Assembly (NCBI RefSeq): GCF_029784165.1
Contig: NC_073696.1
Span: 25,860,358-25,924,357 of the forward strand
DNA from: Wyeomyia smithii
Lineage: Eukaryota; Arthropoda; Insecta; Diptera; Culicidae
Direction: 5' to 3'
Length of the DNA stretch: 64,000 nucleotides
Position numbers and translations under genes: made by a program
Shown here: piece by piece, positions 34,939 to 46,420 of the stretch
Layout: every line of letters starts with the position of its first letter
How positions within the stretch are numbered: position 1 is the first letter of the stretch
Notes under the pieces: generated by a model
The model's database searches: none
What the model was told of the DNA's origin: nothing
The model's input: the letters and a program-made list of their open reading frames with translations, nothing else

Positions 34939-36321
34939 CTATTTATTGAAATGCAGGCTGCCTTTTTTTTGATCATACAATTTTTTATAAACTAGGCACT
35001 CTGAACTAGATGCTGCATGGTTAACATCCAGATTCATTTTACGATCTTTATTGTATTTAGAACAATCAACGCATTTCAATACAGTGGATGTGCATTCCGA
35101 AGTTCTATGATGCTCACTACACAAAGAGCACGTTTCATGGTTTTTGCAATCTGTACTCTTGTGGCCGAATTCTCCACATTTGAAGCATCTGAGGACATTT
35201 ATCGCTGGAACTATAGGGCACCGATCCCACCCAACATTTACTTTTTTCGCGGATAATAAACAGTCATAAGTCTTTTTATTGACTTCTATCACAACGTTGT
35301 ACTTGTTATACGTGAAACGTGGATTTTCATACGTACGCAAGACTTTGACATCTCCAATTGCAATGTCTTCATTTTGACTTTTCAAAAAGTCAATGAAGAC
35401 ATCTGAAGAATATTGATCGCTCATGCCCAACACTTTTAATCTTGGCACCGGAGGTGTGGGAACAACAGCTGTATAGCTTTCACCCAGATTACCTTCAATG
35501 CCATTTTTCACAACCTCCACATTTTCTTTTGTTGCACACTCAACAATAACAGAGCCGCCTTTCCCGGTTTTAAAGTTACTAATCTTGTGTGTTTTAGGAT
35601 TTAGTTTTGATTTTAAAAACTCCCGCGTAGCTTCGTTTTGGGTGGACTCTTCGCTTTGGGTGGACTCTTTCGGTTTAATCACGATGACCGGACAAGCCTT
35701 ACGTTTCTTACTACCGCTCAAAACGTTTGCATAAGTCATCGGTTCATCGCTAAAACTTTGTTTTTCATCTTCATTCATCTTTCGTTTTTTAACCTTTTTA
35801 GCTGAATTACGGCTGAGATCAGCCGGTTCAGATATCACACTATTCATCGCAACTAAATCCCTATCACGTTTATTTTCAAAAAATGACAGAGTCATATTAT
35901 TCATTTTTTCATGCATTAATTTTTCAAAATCGGCAACTCTTTCCTTTAGAGTACCATTTACATTTAATCTCATTTCTTTCATGCCGATCTTGAACGCGTT
36001 GTCTATCTGAGCAGCAATGTTGTTTTGAAAATCTGTAAAAGAGGCAGAAATTTTGTTAATCTCGTCTCTTATTACTTTGACATCCAAAACCGATACATTT
36101 TGCTCATCACAACACTGAACCGATAGACAATTATCACACTTGAACAGAAGATTGTCATTCGCATTGATCAACTTAATAGCCGCATTACCGATGCCTACAC
36201 AGCGAGAGTGAAATCTCTGTTTGCAGTTACAACTGTAAACGACATCGTTGATCACAACCGTTTGACTACACTTTGCACATTCCGCACTACCGGCAGAGAC
36301 AATTGAAAAAGAAAAAAACAA
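34939..36321 (-). CDS. LINE ORF1: PHD-like and CCHC zinc-finger nucleic-acid-binding protein
   Basis: The 460-codon frame is intact. The N-terminus has a Cys/His cluster (CAKCSQTVVINDVVYSC, then CNCK...FHSRC...CDNC) typical of the PHD-like fingers in CR1-group ORF1. A likely coiled-coil stretch follows (about residues 75-165), then a basic/acidic linker. The C-terminus has a CCHC knuckle (CFKCGEFGHKSTDC), a second (CSLCSEHHRTSEC) and a further Cys pair (CVDC). The protein is expected to bind the element RNA as a chaperone. This is a transposon gene, not a host gene. Confidence 0.85.
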   Translation of the reverse strand: MFFSFSIVSAGSAECAKCSQTVVINDVVYSCNCKQRFHSRCVGIGNAAIKLINANDNLLFKCDNCLSVQCCDEQNVSVLDVKVIRDEINKISASFTDFQNNIAAQIDNAFKIGMKEMRLNVNGTLKERVADFEKLMHEKMNNMTLSFFENKRDRDLVAMNSVISEPADLSRNSAKKVKKRKMNEDEKQSFSDEPMTYANVLSGSKKRKACPVIVIKPKESTQSEESTQNEATREFLKSKLNPKTHKISNFKTGKGGSVIVECATKENVEVVKNGIEGNLGESYTAVVPTPPVPRLKVLGMSDQYSSDVFIDFLKSQNEDIAIGDVKVLRTYENPRFTYNKYNVVIEVNKKTYDCLLSAKKVNVGWDRCPIVPAINVLRCFKCGEFGHKSTDCKNHETCSLCSEHHRTSECTSTVLKCVDCSKYNKDRKMNLDVNHAASSSECLVYKKLYDQKKGSLHFNK

Positions 36322-36340
36322 TGCCGACGGCAGCCAGCCG

Positions 36341-37139
36341 TGGCGGAAAGCAAATAAAATTGCAAAATTTATTCAAAATAAGCAGCAGATATTACTGCAC
36401 TTCTACTTATCCTAATGAAGATCTTTCTATGGTACACTTTAGATACTAAATATTCTATGTGCACACACAATTTCACACGTAAAAATTCGAAAATATCACA
36501 GCACGTTATAAACAAACTATGATGCTCGTCATTACGCACACTCTTCAACATATCTGAAAGCACAGATCCATTATTTGGATTTTACTTGAAGCCCACTTTA
36601 ATTGAACTGGTTGGAAAACAGTAAATCGCAGAAATGCTTAAAAACATAACTTCGACGTCAAAATTCGATTGATCCCTAAAAGTCATGAAATGACAACTAG
36701 AACCATGGTTCTTTCATTTTTCACTTAGCGATTAGAATTATAATGAATTAAAAATAGTCTAAAGATTCTTTTCAATAGAAAGAATTTAATATCTTTGAAA
36801 TGCTACTCTCTCTTTTTAAAACTGGTCAATCAATTTTTCCGATTTTCTGATATACATAATATATTAATAAAATACAGTTCAGTTAAATTTTTGGATAGGT
36901 CCTTTCGAAACAGCAGTCGTGAGTCTATATGAACAACTGATATCTTAAAATGATGTCTTCATCAAAAAGAAACAACTGTGAACAGCTTCAGCGAAATCGG
37001 AAATGGCATATTAAAAACAGTACACACGACCGCATATCTGACGTAGAACTACACACACTATTAACAAATGCTTTGTTGTGAATGTTTCATTAATGAGTCA
37101 TAACTATTGCCTTTTCAAATCGAAAAACTAAATAAGAAA
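36341..37139. other. No gene seen
   Basis: AT-rich sequence upstream of the LINE. Part may be the 5'UTR of the LINE. No open frame was judged real. Confidence 0.4.
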
Positions 37140-37400
37140 AGAACACTCAGTAAATTACACGGCCGCGGCAGATTTTGATTGCTAGGATCCAGCACAGAAT
37201 GCTTGCTTCTGTTGTCTAAAAAATAATTAATCTTCAATTACTTGTTTATTTGCCTTGATAAAGGCAGCTTGCTGTTTGAAATTGGATAAGCTGATTGCAG
37301 CCTTTGTGCTACCCTGAAAGTAGGGAAATAAAGGCACTCTGACAAAACACGCTGCTGCTGAGATATGTGACCAACCGGGCAAGGGATTTGATTAAGCCGG
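37140..37400 (-). repeat. Diverged stem-loop module of the TIR family
   Basis: It matches the 3' half of copies 1 and 4 (TGCTAGGATCCAGCACAGAATGC, then the stem-loop, then GCTGATTGCAGCCTTTGTGCT). Neither the terminal repeats nor the promoter was found. Confidence 0.6.
37251..37266 (-). promoter_or_regulatory. Histone-type stem-loop in diverged module
   Basis: The minus strand reads TGCCTT-TATC-AAGGCA, then AATAAACAAG. The six-pair stem is intact and the loop has one change (TATC). Confidence 0.5.
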
Positions 37401-37616
37401 AAGCAAATTCGGGAAGCCAGCTGATACTAATGTTGGACCGTCCCACAGTGGGACTAAACTGAAAAAAGACGGACAAAAGTTTTTTTCGACGTTTTAGCAT
37501 ATGGGTGTCTTCATAGAAATTTTCTAATATGCAATTTTAGATATTTGAGAATTTCGTTGTAAATGTTATTAAGAGGGCATTCAGTCAAAATAAAAGCAAC
37601 AACATCTAGTTGTAAG

Positions 37617-37860
37617 ATATCAAATTTTGGTCTTCGGCAAAGTTGTAAAACTATAAAATTGATGATTTTTTTCTCGAAGACACTAATTGTCTATATTGTA
37701 AAGCCATTGAGCTATAGTTAAATTTTTGTCAACACCCCCTTAAAATCTATTTATTGAGTTTCTTGAGTTTGATTCGCATTTAATCAAGTTGACATATTCA
37801 ACAAAATTGTTGATATCATCAAGCTACACAACTTTTCTTAAGACTTCAATATCGTATATC
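37617..37860 (+). repeat. Dispersed repeat, uninterrupted paralogue of 2455-3000
   Basis: It contains GATATCAAATTTTGG, TTTCTCGAAGACACTA and CCCCTTAAAATCTATTTATTGAG in order. These match the reverse complement of the 5' region on both sides of the MITE at 2619-2922, and no MITE is present here. Confidence 0.75.
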
Positions 37861-38359
37861 GAATTGCTCAGAAAATTAGTTTTGAGCCTAAATTTTACTC
37901 ATTTTTCAATAAATACATCAATACATCAATAAGTGGAGTTTTTTTTTCTTGAGTAGATCTGCACTGACCCAGTGCAATAAAGAAATACGCGCATTCGTGG
38001 GTCAGAATTCGCCATAACAAAGCGCATGCGCAAATGCGTTGCTATGACAAAATCGCAAATATCGCATGCTATTATAAAAAGCAATGTACAAACTTTCAAG
38101 ATGAATTGTTTCTGTAGCTTGAATATTAAAGTTGTTTTCGCATAGTTTCAACGTTATCTAGACTTAAAATAAATCAAAGCTAGAAAACATTGTTAGATAT
38201 ACGGTAACATAAAATGAAATGATACTGGTAGCACTGCAAGCGTTTTGTTTATCTTTTCATGGCACATTTTGACCCAACTCGAATAGTTTTATTGAGATCG
38301 TTCAAATAATTATAATAACAATTTGATCAAGTAATTTAGCGTTGGCTGCTGAATACTAA

Positions 38360-38477
38360 AGGCCTAAATAAAATGGATACGTTGTGGCTGCGTTTGCGGC
38401 AATTTGACAGTTAGCCCATACATTTTCTGTCAAATCAACGTCATCGCAGCCGCAACGTATCCATTATGTTTGGGCCT
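38360..38477. mobile_element. Hairpin MITE, 118 bp, TAA target duplication
   Basis: The arms AGGCCTAAATAAAATGGATA... and, inverted, AGGCCCAAACATAATGGATA... are complementary for about 45 bases. They continue through ACGTTG(T/C)GGCTGCG to TTTGACAG. TAA lies on each side (38357-38359, 38478-38480), a 3-bp duplication of the PIF/Harbinger type. Confidence 0.85.
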
Positions 38478-39202
38478 TAAGGAAAGCACTTTGCAGGTAC
38501 GTAGTATTGTTATTAGGCGTGTAATATTGAACTGGTGCGGCTGCCCCGGCTGGGCATTTCATACACAGTTTTTCCAATAGTGTAAACACCTGGAAGAAAA
38601 CTTGAAAACAAGTGCCATTCATGTAATAGTTATTGTTCGCTTCGAGCTTGTTTTAGAAATGTGGTTGAGTCACTGATGAAAAACAACTTCTTGAAAATGA
38701 TGTATTTTAAGTTGTTCTCTGTGCAGTTTTGATAACATCATAAACACAAGTTACAGACGAGCAGCGGCAGTTTATATTCAATAATGTATATAATACAATT
38801 ACGTTATAATTGAATATAACAACACAAGTTTTCAATTGCGCTTATAGTACTCTTATATGACTACTGTCATTGTGAATTCTTTTCTAACATGTTTCATGTG
38901 TTACTTGGGCATATTGGGTGTTATCTGGTCACTTTTCGTTGTTACAACTAAGCGGTTGGGAGACCATTCTCGAGTTTAAATTATTGCTGTAAAGTCGAAT
39001 TAATTGCCTTTGGTAACGCGTTCTATCATTTCAAGTTAAGTGTAGTATTTTCGAATTTTTGTTCGAACAAGCAGTTGTAGGAAGGCTATCAGTTTTTAAT
39101 TTGCACATAAAAATACGATATCATTGATAGGACAGAAGAGCAAAGAATTTACTTCCAAAGTCTAGCGCTCAAGACATTTCGAACAAAAGATTAATCTTCA
39201 AT

Positions 39203-39368
39203 TAGGGTAGGTGAGCAGTTATGGCAAGTGCACCAGTCATGGCTATATCGCATAAGCGCAGTGGTACCAGTTATGACAATACTCTATTTAAACCTCATAG
39301 GCAATAACTGGTTACGGCATGAACTGGTACATTTTTTAGGTATTGCCGTAACTGGTACTTCTTCCCTA
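39203..39368. mobile_element. Short pogo-like MITE
   Basis: The left end TAGGGTAGGTGAGCAGTTATGGCA and the inverted right end TAGGGAAG...CCAGTTACGGCA face each other over about 165 bp, each starting at TA. Internal repeats of CAGTTATG(A/G)C are present. Confidence 0.6.
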
Positions 39369-40140
39369 CTTGTGTATTTGCCTTGAGACAGGCAGTTTGC
39401 TGTTCAAAATCGGATATGCCGATCGCACCCTTGTGCTACCTCGACAGAGGGGAAATAAGGCACTCTGACAACACACACTGGTGCTTATTACGGGAGTCAC
39501 CTCAGTCGTTTAACGGGACTCACGTAAGTTAGAAAAACGTCGCAAAATAACACCTGCCGTGAAATTTTGGTTATTATGAGTGTTATAACACTGAAGTGAA
39601 AACCAAAACAACCGACGTTTTGCGTGAAATAATTTCACGATTGATGTATGATCTAATAATAATATAAATTGGATTCATTTTTCAGTAACAAAACGGATAA
39701 TTTTTTGTTTTTTGAAAAGAATCGTTCTCTGGGACTTACAAATTTTTGAGCTGCGGCTAATGGAATATAAGAGAAAAAAATATCCTTCGAATTTCGTTTA
39801 GCGATAGGCTCAAGAGTTCAGCTGCTGCTATTGACGTAATCTGCTACGCTACAGCTAACTAGGTATACTATTCTGTCGACCTTTTTAGGGAAAGCCAGTA
39901 AGCGACCAATCAGAAGGCGTAATTTTCGGTTCAACAAGGTTTGACGATTTTCAATTCAATTCGCATAATCAAAAAACAATGCAGAAGCGCTTGAGCGGAT
40001 GCGTGTATAATTTTCCAATCGATTGCCGCAAGAATAAATGAAATCGGTTGAAAACAAACCGACTTTTAAGCATTTATATTTTTACTTTTTCTGCTAATAG
40101 ATTTCCAATTTTTACCCCTATGAGGTATGCTGAAGAAAAA
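39369..40140 (-). repeat. Old diverged copy of the TATA/stem-loop TIR family
   Basis: A decayed stem-loop sits at about 39372-39387 (TGCCTG-TCTC-AAGGCA on minus). The promoter-side block GACCAATCAGAAGGCG is at about 39904-39919. The distal block ATCGATTGCCGCAAGAATAAATGAAATC follows near 40017. The TATA box and the terminal TTGAAGTAG are lost. Confidence 0.55.
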
Positions 40141-41187
40141 CGTAGCTCTACGTTAAAATATTTGTTATTATTGACTGTCCATGGAATACCTCTAATACGA
40201 AATAAGACAAATTGTTTCTGCAGTGAGAGTACCAATCAAAAAATCGGCAAAGTGGTTGGTTAGGAATGCAATATATGCCGCAATATAATATGCCGAACAA
40301 ATTTCCAGATCGGTAGGAACCATGACATTTAGTTCAGGAGTTTGGAATAATTGGGAATTAATACGAGATAATGGTTTCTTGTAATGTCACAGTGCTATTT
40401 CAAAGCATTCTGATGATGGGAGTCGTAACTCTTGAAAAAAATATACGCAGTTATCAGACGTTAATGCGACTGCATGAAGGATAACTATTAACCATTCCTA
40501 GGAAAACTTATAAGCAAGCAAAAAGAGCGCTCATGGGAAATCCACTTCCACTTTTCCCGTGTGAGTTTTAAGTTAACCAGCTTGGAAAGTAAATTGAAGA
40601 TGAATACGCTTTTTACTGAATATTTTGTTTTAGATTTTAAGAAAGGTATTTTGAATGGTATTCATAAAGAACTTTTATTTCTCCTTTAGAAGTAGAACAA
40701 TAGACATGATTTATTGGACGTAACCTTTACTAAATAAATTTGCTTATTTGGAATTTGAAATGGTTTTAAAACTAACAAATACCAAAAGGTATTTGTTTAA
40801 GGTATCCTAGCATTTTAACCACTCTTTCCAATATGAAATGACCGCTTTTAGCGTATGATCTACTTAAAACTACCCGAAGATAACCTTAATCTCATTGTAT
40901 CAAGCTCACAGTAGGCATTGACTGTTAGCATAAGTTTGTTTCAGGGGGTAGAAGTGACTGTCAGATTGCTTATTAAACCAGCGTTCCAAACATCGCCTAC
41001 TTCTGGTACCAACCGTTGATTCTTTGACGTTTCCTCGCATGCGCAAGCAACAGTAGAGGAGAGTTGATAACCGCGTTAGCAGCTAGATTTTCGAGTTTGT
41101 TTGTTATGTTATTGTTTATGAGTATTGTGCAAATTATGTGATCTGAAGAAATATGCGCTTTTTTTCGTTCGTTCATTTCGCGTGGAG
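40141..41187. other. No gene seen; scattered repeat pieces
   Basis: Around 40390 (TAATGTCACAGTGCTATTT) and 40519 (GAGCGCTCATGGGAAATCCACTTCCAC) it shares segments with 52.50 kb and 48.92 kb, suggesting a broken dispersed element. No coding sequence was recognised. Confidence 0.4.
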
Positions 41188-41214
41188 TCGAGGTTAAGGC
41201 TGTGCGAGATTTCG

Positions 41215-41395
41215 AATGATTTCGTATAATTTCGCAAAACACGAAATTCCCCGAAATTTCGCGAAATTTCGGTTTCGCGAAATTGCCGAAAAATTTCGTT
41301 GAATTTCGCTAAATCCAGCCTAAAATTTCGCGAAATTAAACTTCCAATTTCGACTATTACGAAATTTCGCGAAATTTCGGACCAAATTTCCGATG
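41215..41395. repeat. Subterminal GCGAAATTTCG repeats (left)
   Basis: GCGAAATTTCG and its variants occur about ten times. Each is nearly its own reverse complement. A shorter mirror array occurs at 47257-47400 at the other end of the element. Confidence 0.8.
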
Positions 41396-43278
41396 CACAT
41401 TATTATATTATTTTGGTTTGTGCTCATTGCGACTATAAATTAAATTGAATATATCTCAACAGATATCTGGTATACTAAGTCAGATATAGAAGAATAAACT
41501 CTCAGCCGGTAATTTTTGTTTTTAAAGACAAAACCGTAACATCATGCGGGAGGTATTTTTTATTCACGCAGAACATAAAATTCATGTCATCACTGAAGTC
41601 ATATTCGAGGAATATGAAGCCGTCCAAATGCGCTACAAGGTATCTAGTAATTTGTTTGTAGGAATAAATTTTACGCATCTTTTACGTACATCAAAATGTG
41701 GTTATCTTTGCAGCGCACTAGGTTAGAGAGGTCACTTTTTGTCTTTCGCTTAGGAGGGCATAGAAATCTATCAAAACTAAAGCTCTGAAGCTCTACCTTA
41801 CAGGCCAAATATTCTATGCTACTCGACTTGTAAAAATTTTCAAGCGTTTTTCGGATTCTCTGTGTTAAAGGACTCCTCTTCGCACACCGTAGTGTATTTA
41901 AATGTGTTTTTTCAGATAGTTCATTGCTATCACTAGGCTGACCAAATATCATGCCTTATAGTGTGCAGACAGAGTGATCGATGTGTCAAGCAGAAAAAGT
42001 TGTGATTGCCTGAATTTTTAGTATTGTTTCAAAACACTCTGACTTCAAAGTCAGCATAGGTTTCAAAATTGCCAGGTACCTTATCAAAAATATTTTAAAC
42101 GTGTTACCAAAAAAGTATACTTTATCAATGAATGAAAAAAAAGTACATGGTTCACTCTCGTTGAACACATAACTGAGAAATGTTACTCTTGTTTTAGGGG
42201 ACACAAAATTTTACAATGTCAAAAACAAGTTCAGATTATAGCATAAAAGTGATTCTGACTTTGCACTTGACGAATAACAAGGTAGAAGAAAAGAAAGGTT
42301 AGAAAGAACGTGATATAAGAGAACGAGAATGATTATTTTTTTTGGTTTGTTTCAGAGGGGCCGTTCCCAAACCACGTAGACCACGAAAAATCACGCTGGG
42401 GTGTGGGGGTTAACGAATAGACCACGTAGTCTTTTCCTGACTTATAATTTATTATTGCCACTCAGTCAAGACGAAGCTTTCGCAATTTTTTAATTAATAA
42501 ATTTATTTGACACGACTTGATAATTAATAAGTATCACGGAAATTTTGAGAGTTGTCACCAATTAACTGCAATAAAATTTTTGAAACATATTTCAAATTTA
42601 TCTGAACGAAGATTTTTTTTTTGCTTTAAACAGGCTTTGCCTTATATGGCATTTACTTCTTTAGAATAATAGTTCTATTCTGCAATGCGTCGGGACTTAT
42701 GACATTTTTCCTGGAAGCATATTTCAATACTCAACGACCGGTAAAAAAATCAACGTTTTGGTCTTCAAAACAATATATAAGACCTGGATGTTCATGAACT
42801 GAAGGAAGAAAGAAAGATGTTTATATTTTGTTCGATATTCAAAAACTTTGTAATTTATTAAAAAAAAACTAAGTTACAAATCCGATACCTGAAAATCACT
42901 AAAAGTAAGGTTTCACTTATTATTAACTAAATATTTTGAAGTAGAATACTTCTCTCAGGAGGTTCAGCTACATAGGGATGTAAAATGAAAATCTAAAACC
43001 GAAAAAAGGGGAAAAATATGTCCAATTTCAAATGCTAATAAATCGGTTAGTATTCGATGGATTTCCTTCGTTCTTGCAGCATTTGATTGGAAAATCTTCT
43101 AAGATTCTTCCCAAAATGAAGATAATTGTAATTGTAATATTCAAACTATTGTAATGTTGAAAATAGTCAAGCCTTGCCAAAACGAGAAATTCGACCTCTG
43201 ATTGGTCGTTATATGATTGCTTCCCAAGCACGGTCGACAGAATCATATACCTTGCAATTGAAAACATGCTATTTGGCC

Positions 43279-43285
43279 TATATAA
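43279..43285 (+). promoter_or_regulatory. TATA box of copy 5
   Basis: TTTGGCCTATATAAGAGCCTG is the family consensus. The likely start region ATAGTTCTAGACAGCGACAAC begins about 35 bases downstream. Confidence 0.5.
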
Positions 43286-43608
43286 GAGCCTGTTTCAGCC
43301 GAAGCCGCTCATAATAGTTCTAGACAGCGACAACAGTAGTCCTCCCTAGCAGCAGCAGTAGCAGTGCAGTGGATACCAGTGATAGCGGATAGCGGCCACA
43401 GCTGTGGCATAGCAATGGATAACGCACTAGTTGCAGCGGATCTCAGCATCAATAGCAGCTGGGCCAGCGGATGCAGGGACAGCGTATACCAATGGCAGCG
43501 TATAGCAGCCACAACTGTGGCATGGCTACGGATAGCGCAGCAGTTGCAGCGGGTATATCCATGGAGCATTAATGCAATAATTGAATGAAAATTGCAATTG
43601 CAGCAATC

Positions 43609-43624
43609 GGCCATTTTCAAGGCT
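43609..43624 (+). promoter_or_regulatory. Histone-type stem-loop, first of copy 5
   Basis: GGCCAT-TTTC-AAGGCT has a TTTC loop and a GG...CT stem with one A-A mismatch. It is followed by ACAAAA and lies 330 bases after the TATA box. Confidence 0.45.
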
Positions 43625-44422
43625 ACAAAATGTTTTTGGAATAGCATAATAAATGGTTATTAATAAACCGCAACTGAGGTTTGATGCTGCTGCAAATGCA
43701 CAGCAGTGTGATTTTTATTACGATTTGTTGATACTGTGCTTACCAAGCGGTATATACGAAACGAATCCGATTTCAAACAGAAAAGTTCGGTACGTTCTGC
43801 TCACGATGCTTAGTCTGTTTTAGAAAATTCACAACACATCATTAATAAGGATGTAACGTCTTGAAGAAGACGGTTAAAGTTCGACATCATAGCAGAATTT
43901 CGACCTTCATACTCATGTCTACCATCGGCAATATCAAACACGCACCAATCTGCTTACATGCGACACGGGGACGAGAACGTTGTCTTCTTCCAAGCCGCAC
44001 AACACGACAGATGATAATTACATGTAAATATCCGTTGAGTTGTTGGCCTTCTGTTAGATTAAACTATGCGCCAGTAGGCCATGAAATAAAAACATTGAAA
44101 ATAAAAAATCAATCGTGTATCGGTTTCAGTTGTCATTTCGTTGTATCGTTAGAGAATTGACTAAGGAAACGTTCTTCAGATAAAAACGATTTTCAAGTTG
44201 GATATAAGTGTTTTACTCTGTGAATCTTTTTGAAATTGATGGAAAATGTAAGTCTTTGCCATTTTCGAGCTGTATATAGTCTGGTAAATAGTGTAAATTG
44301 TATTTATTAAACGAAAACTGTGCCGTACGGATTTTGATTCTTGTTAATTGCTTAAATCGAAGTCCGTACAGCGTGTGTATCATGCATATATTGTTGAACT
44401 TTCTTCTTGTTTTCAGCATATA

Positions 44423-44605
44423 ATGGAAGAAAACAAGTATAAATATACGGCAAATAATTTCGAAGGAGCTGTGACTGAGGCGCGCAAGGGAAAGTCGTAC
44501 CGGGAAGCTTCTAGAGATTCCGGCGTTCCGGTTACTACGAAACGCTACGAAAATTGCACTATTTCAGCTGATATCAAGAATTACAAAAACCGTGTGAAAC
44601 TTTAG
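44423..44605 (+). pseudogene. psq-type HTH fragment in a pogo-like insertion
   Basis: MEENKYKYTANNFEGAV... KGKSYREASRDSGVPVTTKRYE matches the psq/pogo DNA-binding domain. It is preceded by TTTCTTCTTGTTTTCAG, a possible acceptor. It ends after 60 codons. The surrounding stretch (about 44317-45010) has repeated ACGGATTT(T/C)GATTC motifs facing each other at its ends, so it is probably an internally deleted pogo-like element. Confidence 0.5.
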
Positions 44606-45209
44606 AAACCAATTGATCCTCAAAATAAATTTATTCGTAAATTTAAAGATTTATTATAAATAAAAGATGTTCATTTTTGTACTTCTATATCTATACGGAT
44701 TTTGATTTATTGTTGTATGGACTTTGATCCAGTCTATATCGCGTGTGTGCGGATTTCGATTCAAAAGTGTACGGGTTTTGATTTAGACATAAAACTGTGT
44801 ACGGATTTCGATTCAAAGCATGTCCTATTTAAACAAGATTTTTTCGAGTTTCGGAGTGATTTGAATCATGTTGCTTGAAAATAGTGATAAAATATAAGTA
44901 GACCTATAAGTAATCATGTCAGTTAAAATCAATATGTGATTTCTTGATTTTATATCGACCGTCGAAGAATATCATGTGCTTAGGTGTACGGATTTCGATC
45001 CAGCACGGTACATTAGTATTACGACATACGAAATTAAATTTTTCGCACGTTGTAGAATAATATAACTGGAAATAATTAGGTCACACCTATTTTTTTAGTT
45101 ATATCATTCCACAACGTTCGAAAAATTTATTATGTCAGAGCGAATATCGCACGCTCTGACCATGAAGCATTTATGCATTAGTTGAATGAAAATTGCAATT
45201 GCAGCAATC

Positions 45210-45225
45210 GGCCTTTTTCAAGGCT
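45210..45225 (+). promoter_or_regulatory. Histone-type stem-loop, second of copy 5
   Basis: GGCCTT-TTTC-AAGGCT has a six-pair stem (one terminal G-T), a TTTC loop and ACTAAA downstream. This is the closest match in the window to the canonical histone stem-loop, which begins GG and ends CC. Confidence 0.6.
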
Positions 45226-46179
45226 ACTAAATATATTTGAAAGCATAATGAATGGTTATTAAAAATGACTGACACGCAAGCAGCTGGGTTACCTTTCTTG
45301 TTAAAGTAATCTACTTCAACCTGCGGTCGTGGCCTTGCACTCAACCCTCCTGTGATTTTTCTAGATGATTTCTAGATGAGTATACAATTTACCATAACTA
45401 TAAGCGAAAAATTTATCGTAGATGATCAAATTGCTTAAACAAATTTTATTTATTTTGATACTCAACAACAAATCAAAAATCATTCTGAATATACTCAACA
45501 GAATAGCGTATTTTAAATTATTTTCAGGTAAGGAAATTGTTATATTTGTTAAAGACAATGAAATATTATTAAAAATTAAACAACCATTATCTATTTGTTA
45601 TTTTGGTGAAAATGAGAAAATGATATTACTGAAAATTCTATTTACAATTTGCGCAATAACTAATAATCAGTTTTCTTAAACCTTCATTTTTTTATAAATT
45701 TTTCATACTTTATTGTACATATATGCAAAATAAGATCACAAAACAAAAGACCACAAGAGACCACGGGGGAGTAGGAGGGTATAAAAGGGATCAAAATATG
45801 ACCACGTAGTTTAGGAATGGTCCCAGGGCATATTTTTTTAGGACAAAATTATTTTCTACAACCTTACCAGAGACACTAGTTATGCCAGTCAAACAAACCG
45901 ATTTAGCTGAAAAAATAATTTAATCTTCAATTGGGTACTCTGTGGGTAATTAAAATATTTTTATAATCGAAACAGTTGGTTTGATTGGCATAGTGTCTTT
46001 GGCAAAGTTGTAGAAAAAAATATTGTCATTCCAAAAATAAACATGTTGTAATTATTTTTTTTTTTTTTTGAAGAAATATAACTTATTTTTTTATTTCTTC
46101 ATCGCTTCGGTAATTTTTTTGTAATTTTTATACAAAAAAATAAGATTTTTGAAAATAAGCTTTTTATATTAATTCTAAT

Positions 46180-46420
46180 GTTTCTTTTACATTAAAAAAA
46201 TGATTTTTTTGATTTTTTTTTATCGGAACGATAAATTTACTATCTAAAACATTTCCAGAGACGTCACACTGATCAAAAAACTTTTGGCTCTGAAAATATT
46301 TATAATCACAATAATCCTCCCAAAATAGCATTTTAAATAGCTTCTCAGCATATAGAAACGTTTATGCAAAGTTTAAGCCAAATCTAAGATGACAAGAAAT
46401 ATTGAAACTGGGACATTTTT
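46180..46420 (+). repeat. Dispersed repeat, diverged pair with 48640-48865
   Basis: Shared phrases are TTTTTGGCTCTGAAAATATTT, CATAGAAAC(G/A)T, TTTGCAAAGTTT(A/C)AGCCA and GATCAAAAA. It contains nothing coding. Confidence 0.55.

Larger units (their letters stand above)
31990..36340 (-). mobile_element. CR1-like non-LTR retrotransposon, nearly full length
   Basis: The order on the minus strand is ORF1 (zinc fingers), ORF2 (endonuclease then reverse transcriptase), and a short 3' region ending in an A-rich stretch at about 31997-32012. The 5' boundary is uncertain (just above 36321). No target duplication was found. Clade placement (CR1/T1/L2 group) rests on the Cys-rich PHD-like start of ORF1 and the apurinic endonuclease in ORF2. 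Confidence 0.8.
42934..45358 (+). mobile_element. TATA/stem-loop TIR family, copy 5 (enlarged)
   Basis: The left end is TTGAAGTAGAATACTTCTCTCAGG. The right end, inverted, is TCACAGGAGGGTTGAGTGCA then TTGAAGTAGATTACTT. On the + strand the order is CCAAT-type region (43195-43210), TATA (43279-43285), GCAGCGGATA-rich leader and stem-loop (43609-43624). A pogo-like insertion follows, then a second copy of the stem-loop region (45160-45265). The repeated block GAATGAAAATTGCAATTGCAGCAATCGGCC on both sides of the insertion suggests duplication of the 3' module. Confidence 0.75.
42357..45824. mobile_element. TIR element with GGGACCATTCC-type ends
   Basis: The left end GGGGCCGTTCCCAAACCACGTAG and the inverted right end GGGACCATTCCTAAACTACGTGG are imperfect inverted repeats. 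An additional GACCACG lies inside each. Superfamily not assigned; no clear target duplication. The TATA/stem-loop copy 5 lies inside it. Confidence 0.65.
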
